Source: Acidobacteriota bacterium
GTDB taxonomy: Bacteria > Acidobacteriota > Terriglobia > Terriglobales > Acidobacteriaceae
Assembly: GCA_021811745.1 (NCBI GenBank)
Contig: JAJZNH010000900.1
Span: forward strand, 1-7,646
DNA: 7,646 bases
Direction: 5' to 3'
Made by a program: the position numbers and the translations under genes. Below are positions 1 through 7,057 of the stretch, in pieces (position 1 is the first letter of the stretch; each line of letters opens with the position of its first letter). A model generated the notes under the pieces. The model was given only the letters and a program-made list of their open reading frames with translations, searched no databases and was not told the DNA's origin.

Positions 1-336
1 GAAATTGTCCTGTGCGGCCGCGTCGGCGTATCCGCCCGCATCCGGAACTGGCGACGACGTGGGCTGAGCGACACCAATGTTCAGAGTCCTGCCGTCCGAC
101 TGACGCCTCACCTGGTAGAGCGGGCCGCTGTAGGAGGCGTACAGCGCGCGGGTAGTGCTGTGGGCGGCCACACAGGGGTCGCCAGCCGCGGGGTAAGTAT
201 CGCATGGGCCTTTCGGCCTGGGCGGAGGGACATTGGATCCCGGCCCGGCCTGCTGTGCCACCGTTAGCGCGGCGCCAATCAATGAGAGTGCTGTTGCCAG
301 CATGAGTGCAAGAGCGATTTTCGTGTTCATTTTCAT
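1..336 (-). CDS. GH54 alpha-L-arabinofuranosidase (AbfB-like), N-terminal part, cut by window edge
   Basis: A secreted exo-enzyme that would remove terminal alpha-L-arabinofuranosyl residues from arabinan or arabinoxylan. The reading frame runs from an ATG at 336 (a second ATG follows at 330) to position 1 without a stop, giving 112 residues. Residues 1-6 are a short basic N-terminus and about 7-27 a hydrophobic signal-peptide core; cleavage after Ala27 (LTVA/QQ) is plausible. The mature start is recognisable as the GH54 catalytic beta-sandwich: GPCDTY (Cys45), then DPCVAAHSTTRALYASYSG (Cys55), PLYQVRRQSDG and GGYADAAAQDNF, each close to the fungal AbfB N-terminus as I remember it. Cys45 and Cys55 have the spacing of the first AbfB disulfide. 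The catalytic Glu and Asp and any CBM42 domain lie outside the window. A TATACT box at 357-362 on the minus strand could be its -10 element. The family call is firm; the complete architecture is unknown. Confidence 0.88.
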   Translation of the reverse strand, partial: MKMNTKIALALMLATALSLIGAALTVAQQAGPGSNVPPPRPKGPCDTYPAAGDPCVAAHSTTRALYASYSGPLYQVRRQSDGRTLNIGVAQPTSSPVPDAGGYADAAAQDNF

Positions 337-356
337 CCCATTCGTCTTGACGGGTG

Positions 357-362
357 AGTATA
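357..362 (-). promoter_or_regulatory. Possible -10 box for the GH54 gene
   Basis: Read on the minus strand this is TATACT, 20 bases upstream of the ATG at 336, which would give a leader of roughly 10-15 nucleotides. No convincing -35 hexamer lies 16-18 bases further upstream, so this rests on the -10 match alone. Confidence 0.3.
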
Positions 363-810
363 TCTAATCATTGGCAGAGCGCGCACGCTTCATGAATGCA
401 ACGCTGTTTGGGCGCGATCAGGGTATTACACCGGCAAATCGTAATCAGGCGGTGCCGGAAGTGCGCGTGATTGGATGAGTCCGCAGCCGCAAATGAGTAG
501 AGCAAGCGCTGGATAGCCTCGAATACACGTTCCTCGAAACTCGCGAGCATTCGCAAAGCGAATTCGAACAAGGAACGTATTCTTGAGAAAGCGTATTCAA
601 ACCTTCTCCATGATTTGCGCGTGCTCGATTCTTCCACTGGTGTATGGCTATTGACAACCCCTGACATAGGATACGCCCACGGCAGCATTCAAAGAAGCTT
701 GAATTGGGAAATCGTTTCCACTATCATCCGACCGTCTTAAGCGAGTTTGGCGTTACATGCGTAAATGATTTTGCAGCCGCCAGCGGACAGATAGCCGCAG
801 TTGAATAGCC
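363..810. other. Gene-free stretch between the GH54 gene and the transposase relic
   Basis: About 450 bases with no recognisable protein in any frame. The longest reading frame (368-688, minus, 106 residues) is rich in Arg, Ser, His and Cys, matches no family I know, and has no clear Shine-Dalgarno sequence. The stretch contains the nested inverted repeat at 521-582. Its closeness to the transposase relic suggests it may be leftover mobile-element or degraded gene DNA, but that is inference. Confidence 0.5.
521..582. repeat. Nested imperfect inverted repeat
   Basis: The outer arms are GAATACACGTTCCT (521-534) and AGGAACGTATTC (571-582). They pair over 12 bases if the two bases at 525-526 are bulged. 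Inside is a perfect 6-base hairpin, ATTCGC-AAA-GCGAAT (549-563), and a self-complementary CTCGCGAG (540-547). No T-run follows on either strand, so it is not a standard Rho-independent terminator. It could be a structured RNA element, a protein-binding dyad or a mobile-element end. Confidence 0.5.
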
Positions 811-1050
811 AGGGTGCATTGGGACACGATTCGAGAGCTACTGAAAAGGAAAAAGGCGCGGAGGGGACCGGAGACGCCTATTCCTTCATCACGCATCAAG
901 CTGACACGAAAATGATGCTGGCGTGGCATCTGAGCAAGGCTATGGCGAGAATCAAGCGCAAAGAACTTTTCATGGCGGCACCTTCACGGAGGTTTCTTTG
1001 CAATCATCTTTATTGATCTGATTGGATATTGCTCTCATCATTTGCCCCGC
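811..1050 (+). pseudogene. Decayed IS1/IS1595-like DDE transposase fragment, frameshifted
   Basis: Two frames together resemble the middle of IS1-type transposases. In the frame starting at 811 the translation is RVHWDTIREL, which parallels the conserved RVQ-x-DEIWSF segment carrying the first catalytic Asp. Around 843 the similarity moves to the frame of 801-1016: KEKGAEGTGDAYSF, then ADTKMMLAWHLSK and KELFMAAPSRRF, paralleling the family's AKEKN...GDAWTW, ADTKLVLAWHLGKR and the segment before TTDG. After about 993 the first frame resumes weakly (IDLIGY against TTDGLxxY). A TGA at 802-804 closes the first frame upstream. The N-terminus and C-terminus are missing, so the protein cannot be functional. 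No terminal inverted repeats or target duplication could be identified. The family call is from memory of motifs; a small novel protein (71 residues from a TTG at 801) is the less likely alternative. Confidence 0.6.
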
Positions 1051-1149
1051 CATCCCGGTTTCATCTAACCTCCTGATAGAATCCACGACAACAGAAGAAT
1101 ATTGAGCGGGTGGCACAAAGGCCGGTTACCCGCGCCTTGGGGGTGCAGG
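1051..1149. other. Upstream region of the polyol operon
   Basis: About 100 bases between the transposase relic and the dehydrogenase start. A TAGAAT at 1077-1082 resembles a -10 hexamer, but no good -35 sits 16-18 bases before it. No palindromic repressor operator was recognised. The operon promoter may lie here or inside the relic. Confidence 0.3.
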
Positions 1150-2196
1150 ATGAGGGCACTGGTGCTCGAAGAGAAACTTCGTTTGTCGCTGCGCGACATT
1201 GAGCTAGCGTGCGACATGGGCCCTGGGGATGTCTGCGTTCGCATCGCGCGCGTGGGGATTTGCGGCAGTGATGTGCACTACTACAAGCATGGGCGCATCG
1301 GGCCATTCGAAGTGAAGCAACCGATGGTTCTGGGGCATGAGGCGGCCGGCATAGTGACGGCAGTCGGACCTGAAGTGCGCGATCTCAAGGTTGGCGATCG
1401 CGTGTGCATGGAACCGGGCATTCCAAACATGACATCGCGCGCCAGTCGTGAGGGTCATTACAATCTTGATCCATCTGTTCGTTTCTGGGCTACTCCGCCC
1501 GTGCATGGCTGCCTGACAAATGAGGTGGTGCATCCGGCGGCTTTCACTTTCAAGCTGCCCGCGGATGTGTCGCTGGCCGAAGGCGCCATGGTCGAGCCGT
1601 TTGCCGTGGGCATGCACGCTGCAACCAAGGCCAGAATCAGACCGGGGGCCATCGTAGTGGTGATCGGCGCAGGGCCCATCGGAATTATGACAGCACTTGC
1701 CGCGCTGGCTGCGGGCGCCGGGCAGGTGATTGTCTCGGACCTCTTCCCGGAGAAGCTGGCGATCGCGGCAAAGTACCAGGGCGTAACTCCCATCAATATC
1801 CGCAATGAGTCGCTGGTTGCGCGCGTGGCTGAGGTGACCGGAGGATGGGGAGTAGATGTAGTCTTCGAAGCGAGCGGAAGCCCGAAGGCGCTTGAAGGAG
1901 TATTCGATTTACTGGCGCCGGCCGGGACGCTGGTGCTGGTGGGCATGCCCCCTGCGCCAGTTCACCTTGACATCGTGGCTGCGCAGACGAAGGAAGCGCG
2001 TATCGAGACCATTTTTCGGTATGCGAATGTCTATCCGCGGGCAGTAGCGCTGCTGGCTTCAGGAAAGGTTGATCTAAAGCCGCTCATTTCGGCCGTCTTT
2101 CCGTTCGACCAGAGCATAGCTGCTTTCGAGCGGGCCGCTGAAGGCCGTCCTGCGGACGTTAAGCTGCAAATCGCCGTTGAGGAATCCGCCGCGTGA
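1150..2196 (+). CDS. Zinc-dependent xylitol/sorbitol dehydrogenase (MDR family)
   Basis: A cytoplasmic NAD-dependent polyol dehydrogenase, most like D-xylulose reductase (xylitol to D-xylulose) and sorbitol dehydrogenase. The ATG at 1150 was chosen because MRALVLEEK is the usual family start and a GGGGGTG/AGG purine stretch precedes it; extension to a TTG at 1102 adds 16 atypical residues. It gives 348 residues, normal for the family. The N-terminal GroES-like domain holds the catalytic zinc site: Cys38 in [10 protein letters not shown], His63 and Glu64 in GHEAAG, and Glu149 in VEPFAVGM. The Rossmann domain has GAGPIGI (173-179) and an acidic Asp197 at the end of beta-2, which favours NAD over NADP. 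The four-cysteine structural zinc lobe is absent; MEPGIP...RYNL-like sequence (here [15 protein letters not shown]) takes its place, as in animal sorbitol dehydrogenases. The stop overlaps the permease start by 4 bases. The exact polyol substrate is not determined by sequence. Confidence 0.93.
   Translation: MRALVLEEKLRLSLRDIELACDMGPGDVCVRIARVGICGSDVHYYKHGRIGPFEVKQPMVLGHEAAGIVTAVGPEVRDLKVGDRVCMEPGIPNMTSRASREGHYNLDPSVRFWATPPVHGCLTNEVVHPAAFTFKLPADVSLAEGAMVEPFAVGMHAATKARIRPGAIVVVIGAGPIGIMTALAALAAGAGQVIVSDLFPEKLAIAAKYQGVTPINIRNESLVARVAEVTGGWGVDVVFEASGSPKALEGVFDLLAPAGTLVLVGMPPAPVHLDIVAAQTKEARIETIFRYANVYPRAVALLASGKVDLKPLISAVFPFDQSIAAFERAAEGRPADVKLQIAVEESAA
2179..2183 (+). promoter_or_regulatory. 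Shine-Dalgarno for the permease inside the dehydrogenase gene
   Basis: GAGGA lies within the last codons of the dehydrogenase gene, nine bases before the GTG at 2193. Together with the GTGA stop/start overlap (2193-2196) it supports the GTG start and coupled translation of the two proteins. Confidence 0.65.
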
Positions 2197-3503
2197 GGAC
2201 GAACGACGCCCAGGCCACGATCCTCCCCGGCGATCGTGTTGATGGTCATTTCCTGGGCATGCCGCTCGCCTTGCTGGGCGGCTACATCGCCATCGTCTTC
2301 TGCATGACTGGTGACGGCATCGAGCAGGCGTTTCTATCCAAGTACCTGGTGAATCTTGGCTTCGGAGCCAGCCATGCAGCACTCGTATTTACTGTGTATG
2401 GGGCTACGGCTGCGCTCTCAAGCTGGCTCTCGGGTGTACTGGCCGATGTCTTCACGCCGCGCCGCGTCATGCTCATTGGCGTGGCGTGGTGGTTGGTTTT
2501 TCACGTGCTGTTCTTATCGCTGGGACTTGGTCATGCAAGCCTGCCGCTCACGCTGCTGTTTTACGGGATTCGCGGCTTTGCCTATCCGCTCTTCTTTTAT
2601 GGCTTCTTCGTGTGGGTCGTGGAGAAGAGCCGCCCACACGAGCTAGCTGCGGCCATCGGCTGGACGTGGGCCATGTTCACCATCGGCTACGGAATCGTAG
2701 GATCCTATCTGCCCAGTTTTACCATTGTGTGGATCGGCTACATGGGGACGCTATGGATGTCGATGCTGTGGGTGTTTGCCGGCGGCTTGCTCATCCTTTT
2801 CTTTGCCCGGAGCGATCCGCAGTTGCAGCGTGAGGTGCGGAAGCACATGGAGCCGCGGTCAGGCAAACTGGCCGAGATCAGCAAGTGTGTGACGTTGATC
2901 TTTCACAACCGAAACATCGCGCTGGCATTGATTACACGGGTCATCTGCAATCTCTCGCTATTTGGATTTCCGGTAATCATGCCGCTCTTTTATACGTCGC
3001 CCCGGATCGGTTTTACGGTGCCGCAGTGGGCGCGGATCTGGGGTACGTTTTTTCTGGTGCAGCCGGTCACGAATGTTGTGTGGGGGCTGATTGGCGATCG
3101 CATCGGGTGGATGCGACAGATGCGCTGGTTCGGATTTGTGGGCTGCGGCACAGCGTCGCTGCTGTTCTATTGGCTTCCCTGGCACTTTCCGCACAACATG
3201 CTGGCGGCTACGATCGCGGCTCTTCTTTTCGCGTTTACGGTCACGTCGTTTGTGCCCATGGGCGCAATCTTTCCAATGATGGAGCCGGACCACAAAGGCG
3301 CAGCCGTCTCGGTGCAGAACCTGGGCGGCGGGCTGGCGAACTTCGGCGGGCCGATGCTGGCTGCATTCATTCTTCCCATCGGCGGCTTCGAGGGCGTGGT
3401 CGTGGTGTATGGAGTTCTTTATTATCTGGCGGCTTTGCTGACGCTGTTTATCCATGTCGATCAGCCGAAAGGCGCCTCCGCGGCGTCTCTGGCGACGCAT
3501 TGA
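2193..3503 (+). CDS. RbtT-type pentitol MFS permease
   Basis: An inner-membrane major facilitator permease that probably imports a polyol by proton symport. It has 436 residues and about twelve hydrophobic segments, with a charged cytoplasmic loop around residues 206-240 between the two six-helix halves. The protein tracks the enterobacterial ribitol/arabinitol transporters RbtT and DalT through most of its length: [17 protein letters not shown] (36-52), VFTVYG (65-70), [13 protein letters not shown] (122-134), GSYLPSFTI (170-178), LFGFPVIMP (256-264), RWFGFVG (311-317) and [14 protein letters not shown] (364-377). The loop 2-3 MFS motif is [11 protein letters not shown] (81-91), with a second copy GLIGDRIGW (298-306). 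The GTG start overlaps the dehydrogenase stop, so the two form an operon: import a polyol, then oxidise it. The RbtT family assignment is strong; ribitol, arabinitol, xylitol or sorbitol all remain possible as substrate. Confidence 0.92.
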   Translation: MRTNDAQATILPGDRVDGHFLGMPLALLGGYIAIVFCMTGDGIEQAFLSKYLVNLGFGASHAALVFTVYGATAALSSWLSGVLADVFTPRRVMLIGVAWWLVFHVLFLSLGLGHASLPLTLLFYGIRGFAYPLFFYGFFVWVVEKSRPHELAAAIGWTWAMFTIGYGIVGSYLPSFTIVWIGYMGTLWMSMLWVFAGGLLILFFARSDPQLQREVRKHMEPRSGKLAEISKCVTLIFHNRNIALALITRVICNLSLFGFPVIMPLFYTSPRIGFTVPQWARIWGTFFLVQPVTNVVWGLIGDRIGWMRQMRWFGFVGCGTASLLFYWLPWHFPHNMLAATIAALLFAFTVTSFVPMGAIFPMMEPDHKGAAVSVQNLGGGLANFGGPMLAAFILPIGGFEGVVVVYGVLYYLAALLTLFIHVDQPKGASAASLATH

Positions 3504-3626
3504 AATGGATCGGCTGTGTCTTTCGTCTTTCATGTTTGACAGTATTTGCAGTGAGAGCGAGGGGATGATGGCGGCCGCGCTCTTCAGCACGGGAATATGG
3601 GTGAGACAGCTTTGTTCAGGCGCGAT

Positions 3627-3643
3627 GATTCGAGCAACGAATC
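3627..3643 (+). promoter_or_regulatory. Alternative hairpin overlapping the terminator stem
   Basis: GATTCG (3627-3632) and CGAATC (3638-3643) form a perfect 6-base stem with the loop AGCAA. The stem uses the same bases as the left arm of the terminator stem (3631-3639), so the two structures cannot coexist. This could be an attenuator-like switch or a chance by-product of a short repeat. Confidence 0.25.
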
Positions 3644-3681
3644 GCCATCCGAAAGGAAGCCGTTGCTCGCATTGTTTTGTT
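3631..3681 (+). terminator. Likely Rho-independent terminator of the polyol operon
   Basis: Perfect 9-base arms CGAGCAACG (3631-3639) and CGTTGCTCG (3661-3669) enclose a 21-base loop and are followed by ATTGTTTTGTT (3671-3681), a T-rich but interrupted tract. It lies about 130 bases after the permease stop. The long loop and interrupted T-run make it weaker than a textbook terminator. Confidence 0.5.
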
Positions 3682-3836
3682 GCGCAAAGATTCCTGCTGA
3701 AGAACGGCGTCACTCCTCGCATTCGCCCATGCTGACCTGAAAGTATATGCAGACGCGCGCACAATGGGTATGGTCATCTCAAGTGAGACAATGAGAAGAG
3801 CATCACTCTGAATGCCAGGATTTTCGAGCCGAGTTC

Positions 3837-3843
3837 AGGAGGA
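3837..3843 (+). promoter_or_regulatory. Strong Shine-Dalgarno that fixes the old yellow enzyme start
   Basis: AGGAGGA lies seven bases before the ATG at 3851. This favours that ATG over the upstream in-frame ATG at 3812, which would add 13 residues that are not typical of the family. Confidence 0.85.
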
Positions 3844-3850
3844 ATTCACA

Positions 3851-4951
3851 ATGGCATTGGCGCGTCTCTTTACTCCCATCGCGGTTGGGGGACTGCAACT
3901 GGACAATCGCATTGTGATTGCACCGATGTGCCAGTATTCGGCCAATGACGGCTGTATGACCGACTGGCATCAGTTGCACTACGGTTCGCTGGCCATGTCT
4001 GGCGCCGGCCTTCTAACGATTGAAGCAACAGCGGTTGTGCCTGAAGGAAGGATTACCTACCGCGACGTTGGTCTCTATTCAGACGCCACTGAGGTGGCCA
4101 TGGCCCGAGTGCTCGACAGTATCCGCCAATGGTCTCCCATTCCCATTGCGATTCAGCTCGCACACGCCGGCCGCAAAGCCTCAACCGATCTTCCCTGGCA
4201 AGGAGGCGCGCAGCTTGCGCCGGAGTCGCCTATCGGGTGGCGCACAGTCGCGCCTTCGCCGCTCGTGGCCGCACCCTCTGACGCTGTTCCGATGGTCATG
4301 AGCCGTGAAGAGATAGCACGTACTCGCGATGCGTTTGCGGCGGCCGCGCGCCGCGCCGCGCGACTGGGAATCGACGCCATTCAAATTCACTGTGCACACG
4401 GCTATCTTCTGCACGAGTTCTTGTCGCCACTCTCCAACAAACGCGATGACGAATATGGCGGAAAGCTTGAAAACCGCATGCGCTTTCCCCTGGAGGTCTT
4501 TGAGGCCATCCGGGACGCTTTTCCGTCGGGTAAGCCGGTGACCATGCGCGTCTCCGGTACGGATTGGATTGAGGGTGGGTGGTCGATCGAGGAGACATGC
4601 GTCTTCGCGCAGGAACTTGAAAGGCGTGGCTGTGCTTTAGTGCACGTATCGAGCGGCGGCCTGCTCCCGGCGAAGATTCCCCTCGGCCCTGGCTATCAGG
4701 TACCGCTGGCGCGCCGGGTCAAGGATGCGGTGGCGATTCCGGTGGTGGCCGTGGGTATGATTACTGATTTCGACCAGGCTGAACAAGTACTCGCTTCTGG
4801 CGACGCCGATTTGATCGCCATTGCGCGCGCAGTCCTCTATGATCCGCGCTGGCCCTGGCATGCGGCGGCGCACTTTGGGGCTCAGGTCCACGCGCCCCAG
4901 CAGTATTTTCGCTGCCCGCCTCATGAAGTGAAGGATTTATTCAAGCAATAG
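3851..4951 (+). CDS. Old yellow enzyme, YqjM/XenA type NADH:flavin oxidoreductase
   Basis: A cytoplasmic FMN-dependent ene-reductase of 366 residues that uses NAD(P)H to reduce activated C=C bonds; the physiological substrate is unknown, and related enzymes act on enones, quinones and nitro compounds. The protein is a TIM barrel with the marks of the thermophilic-like (YqjM/XenA) subgroup: LFTPIAVGGLQLDNRIVIAP at the N-terminus, the redox-tuning Cys27 and Tyr29 in APMCQYSANDG, EATAVVPEGRIT (58-69), Gln102 in IQLAHAGRKA, the substrate-binding pair His180 and His183 in IHCAHGYLLHEFLSPLSNKR, YGG...ENRMRF, MRVSGTDW (232-239) and the phosphate-binding end GDADLIAIARAVLYDP (317-332). A C-terminal Arg354 (QQYFR) is a candidate for the inter-subunit arginine finger of YqjM. 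It appears monocistronic, with its own strong ribosome binding site, and converges on sulP. Confidence 0.94.
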   Translation: MALARLFTPIAVGGLQLDNRIVIAPMCQYSANDGCMTDWHQLHYGSLAMSGAGLLTIEATAVVPEGRITYRDVGLYSDATEVAMARVLDSIRQWSPIPIAIQLAHAGRKASTDLPWQGGAQLAPESPIGWRTVAPSPLVAAPSDAVPMVMSREEIARTRDAFAAAARRAARLGIDAIQIHCAHGYLLHEFLSPLSNKRDDEYGGKLENRMRFPLEVFEAIRDAFPSGKPVTMRVSGTDWIEGGWSIEETCVFAQELERRGCALVHVSSGGLLPAKIPLGPGYQVPLARRVKDAVAIPVVAVGMITDFDQAEQVLASGDADLIAIARAVLYDPRWPWHAAAHFGAQVHAPQQYFRCPPHEVKDLFKQ

Positions 4952-4999
4952 AAGCTGCGTTTGATGCCTTGCCTGGCCTTGATTCGTACGGCCGGCGTT

Positions 5000-5030
5000 C
5001 CGCGCAGGGCTGGCATGGGGACCAGCGCGG
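5000..5030. terminator. Weak bidirectional hairpin between convergent genes
   Basis: The 137 bases between the old yellow enzyme stop and the sulP stop contain GCTGG (5009-5013) pairing with CCAGC (5022-5026), extended by CCGC (5000-5003) with GCGG (5027-5030) across a five-base bulge. The stem is GC-rich but has no T-run on either side, so it is only a candidate shared transcription end. Confidence 0.3.
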
Positions 5031-5088
5031 CAACGCCCAACACTTGCCGCCGAAAGGATCTGCTTCCCAATCGCGGCCAGCGGTTCCT

Positions 5089-6774
5089 CTACGCCGATGT
5101 GTCTTGAGGGTTCAGCGGTTCAGCAGGCTCTTCGGCCTTTCGGCACGCACTCAGGGCATCGTGCAGCCGGGCGAAGATGCGCGACTCCGGAATACATTCC
5201 GCCAGATGGTGCCGGTGAAAATCCGCCAGCGTGTCCGGCGACATCCTGGCAAATCCCAGCGCCACGCCATTCTTGTTTAGCTCTCCGTTGAGCTGCGCAA
5301 TCACGCGCGACGCCGAGTAGTCGATCTGGGTGATCGCTTCCGCATCCACGATGATCCATCGAATCGCCGAGGGCCGTGAGCCGGCCAGGCGGAGCAACTC
5401 CTCGGCAAAGCGGTTGGCATTGGCGTAGAAGAGCGAGGAGCCGAACCGATAGAGCGCCAGGCCCGGGTCGGTAACCACTCCGGGAGCAACGGGAGCGACC
5501 TTCCAGGAATTGCCGTTCGTGAGCTGAAGGACACCCGTATGCGGCCGGTAACTGTGACGCACAATCCGCACCAGAGACAGCGCCATCGCCAGCAGAATGC
5601 CCGCTTCCACGCCGACAGCCACCACGGTGATTGCCGTCATGCGGGCCACGAGATACTCGCCGGGACTCTCCTGCCGCATGGCCAGCATTCCGCGCACGTC
5701 AATCAGGTGAATCGCAACCAGCAGCACGAGCACGCCGAGCACACACCGGGGAAGATACTCGAGCGGGTGCGTGAGAAACAGCAGGACGAACAGAACCACC
5801 GCGGCCGTTGCCAGTTGCGCCTTCTGGCTTTCGCCGCCGGCTGTCTCAACCATCGCCGTCTGCGTGGGGCTGCCATTCACCATAAAGGTGCCGGTCAGCG
5901 CTGCCGCCAGGTTTGCCGCGGAAAGCCCCATCAGATCGCGGTTTTCGTCGAGCTTCTGGCCATTGCGCAGCGCGTAGGCGCGCGCCGTGGCCGCGCTCTG
6001 CGTCACAATCATGATGGCGCACGACCCGGCCACCGGAACCAGCGCCAGAATCTGGTGCCAGGGCAGCCGATTCAGACTGGGATGCGGCAGCCCGCCGGCG
6101 ACTGTGCCGACGGTCGGTATTCCATGCGCCGAGAAGTGCCACAACGCGCTCGCCGCCGTCACGCCCACGACCGCAACCAACGGTCCGGGCACCTTTGGCG
6201 CCAGATACCGCAGGGCCAGCACCACGGCCATCACCGTTCCCGAGACGAGCACCACGGGAAGATGGAGCATCGGCAATTCGTGCACAACTTCCACCAGTTG
6301 TCCGATGGTTCGCTGCGAGTGGACTGGCAGCCCCATCGTTTCGCCCAACACGGCAATGCCCACCTGAAAGCCGACTCCGGTGAGGAAGCCCACCAGCACC
6401 GTCTGCGAGAGAAAATCGGCGATGAATCCCAGGCGAAAGAGCCGCCCCAGCAGCAGAAATGCCCCGGTGAGCAGCGCTACATAGCCGGCCAGCGTGACCC
6501 AGGCGGGGCTCGCCATGGGAGCCATGCCTGCCAGTCCGCCGGCCAGAATCGCCCCCGTCGCAGAATCCGCCGCCACCACCAGGTAGCGCGACGATCCGAG
6601 GACAGCGAAAGTCGCCAGGGGAGCCAGCAGCGTGTAGAGCCCGGTCACGACCGGCATCCCGGCGATCCGCGTGTATCCCAGGACCTGGGGAATGTTCATT
6701 GCGGCCAGGGTAATGCCCGCGCGCGCATCGCGCAGGACGTCCCTCCGCCGAAATGGTTGAAGACCCTCGAACAC
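5089..6774 (-). CDS. SulP family anion permease with C-terminal STAS domain
   Basis: An inner-membrane SulP/SLC26 transporter; members carry sulfate, bicarbonate or other anions, and the sequence does not settle which. The GTG at 6774 (561 residues) is preferred because GGAGG ends nine bases before it; the in-frame TTG at 6783 directly abuts that GGAGG, leaving no spacer. The transmembrane part (about 15-405) carries the SulP N-terminal signature [20 protein letters not shown] followed by TGLYTLLAP, the early [17 protein letters not shown] segment, and the late [18 protein letters not shown]...[17 protein letters not shown] block. The cytoplasmic STAS domain (about 438-550) begins [19 protein letters not shown] and contains [25 protein letters not shown] sequence, the usual SulP STAS core. 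Length is normal and no frameshift is visible. No carbonic anhydrase or sulfur-assimilation gene is adjacent, so context gives no substrate clue. Convergent with the old yellow enzyme gene and divergent from the epimerase gene. Confidence 0.93.
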   Translation of the reverse strand: MFEGLQPFRRRDVLRDARAGITLAAMNIPQVLGYTRIAGMPVVTGLYTLLAPLATFAVLGSSRYLVVAADSATGAILAGGLAGMAPMASPAWVTLAGYVALLTGAFLLLGRLFRLGFIADFLSQTVLVGFLTGVGFQVGIAVLGETMGLPVHSQRTIGQLVEVVHELPMLHLPVVLVSGTVMAVVLALRYLAPKVPGPLVAVVGVTAASALWHFSAHGIPTVGTVAGGLPHPSLNRLPWHQILALVPVAGSCAIMIVTQSAATARAYALRNGQKLDENRDLMGLSAANLAAALTGTFMVNGSPTQTAMVETAGGESQKAQLATAAVVLFVLLFLTHPLEYLPRCVLGVLVLLVAIHLIDVRGMLAMRQESPGEYLVARMTAITVVAVGVEAGILLAMALSLVRIVRHSYRPHTGVLQLTNGNSWKVAPVAPGVVTDPGLALYRFGSSLFYANANRFAEELLRLAGSRPSAIRWIIVDAEAITQIDYSASRVIAQLNGELNKNGVALGFARMSPDTLADFHRHHLAECIPESRIFARLHDALSACRKAEEPAEPLNPQDTSA

Positions 6775-6783
6775 AACCAGCAA

Positions 6784-6788
6784 CCTCC
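6784..6788 (-). promoter_or_regulatory. Shine-Dalgarno of sulP
   Basis: On the minus strand GGAGG sits nine bases upstream of the GTG at 6774 and directly against a TTG at 6783. The spacing favours the GTG start, three codons shorter than the longest frame. Confidence 0.6.
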
Positions 6789-6805
6789 AATTACGGTCCG
6801 TCCAG

Positions 6806-6821
6806 CGCCACTTCTGTGGCG
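6806..6821. repeat. Hairpin in the sulP leader
   Basis: CGCCAC (6806-6811) and GTGGCG (6816-6821) are a perfect 6-base inverted repeat around TTCT. In the sulP transcript it would form a stem-loop about 17 bases upstream of the GGAGG. It may be a small leader structure or operator; no T-run follows. Confidence 0.4.
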
Positions 6822-7057
6822 TCAGGGATGCAGTAGACTCGCGCTCTGCGGAACGGACGACTGTCGTGACTGATTTTATAAGACGACTGCGGCAGATTGG
6901 TGCGCCGGCATCCGCCGGCCACCCCCTGCTTCACTCAATATGCATACGAAAGAATCGACTTGAAGAATGGCATCTCGGAGCGGTCGAGTTGCACTCGCGA
7001 GCGAATGGAATTCCAACGTTGAATCGGAAGAACGCGTACAATTTTCCAGGCAATTCT
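6822..7057. other. Divergent promoter region between sulP and the epimerase gene
   Basis: Both genes must be transcribed outwards from here. On the minus strand there is a TATAAA at about 6876-6881 that could be the sulP -10. On the plus strand TACAAT at 7037-7042 resembles a -10 for the epimerase gene. Neither has a good -35. An 8-base direct repeat GACGACTG (6856-6863 and 6882-6889, 26 bases apart) brackets the A/T-rich patch, and a GCCGG/CCGGC inverted repeat sits at 6904-6919. Confidence 0.4.

Larger units (their letters stand above)
3504..3850. other. Intergenic region between the polyol operon and the old yellow enzyme gene
   Basis: About 350 bases with no credible gene. It holds a TTGACA (3536-3541) lacking a matching -10, the hairpins described at 3622-3681, and an A/T-rich AGTATATG (3742-3749) that could be part of a promoter for the downstream gene. 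A 93-residue frame (3454-3735) overlaps the permease end and looks like chance. Confidence 0.5.

Noticed and set aside
368..688. A 106-residue minus-strand frame in the gene-free stretch
   Set aside because: No recognised domain, no Shine-Dalgarno and atypical composition. It contains the nested inverted repeat, so it is more likely non-coding.
3536..3541. TTGACA hexamer after the permease gene
   Set aside because: A perfect -35 match, but the sequence 16-18 bases downstream is purine-rich and unlike a -10 box. It also lies upstream of the likely terminator.
2885..3568. A 227-residue plus-strand frame overlapping the permease
   Set aside because: It reads the permease gene in another frame and has no family similarity that I can recognise.
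3454..3735. A 93-residue plus-strand frame spanning the permease end and intergenic DNA
   Set aside because: It starts inside the permease gene, has no motif and covers the terminator hairpin.
2958..3764. A 268-residue minus-strand open frame opposite the permease
   Set aside because: Basic, low-complexity composition and no recognisable motifs; it is the shadow of the RbtT-like permease.
4969..5280. A 103-residue plus-strand frame between and over the convergent gene ends
   Set aside because: Most of it lies antisense to the sulP STAS-domain coding region, and it lacks any recognisable motif.
5539..6873. A 444-residue plus-strand open frame opposite sulP
   Set aside because: It is extremely rich in Arg, His and Gln with no family motif, as expected for the antisense of a GC-rich membrane protein gene. 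The SulP protein on the other strand is unambiguous.
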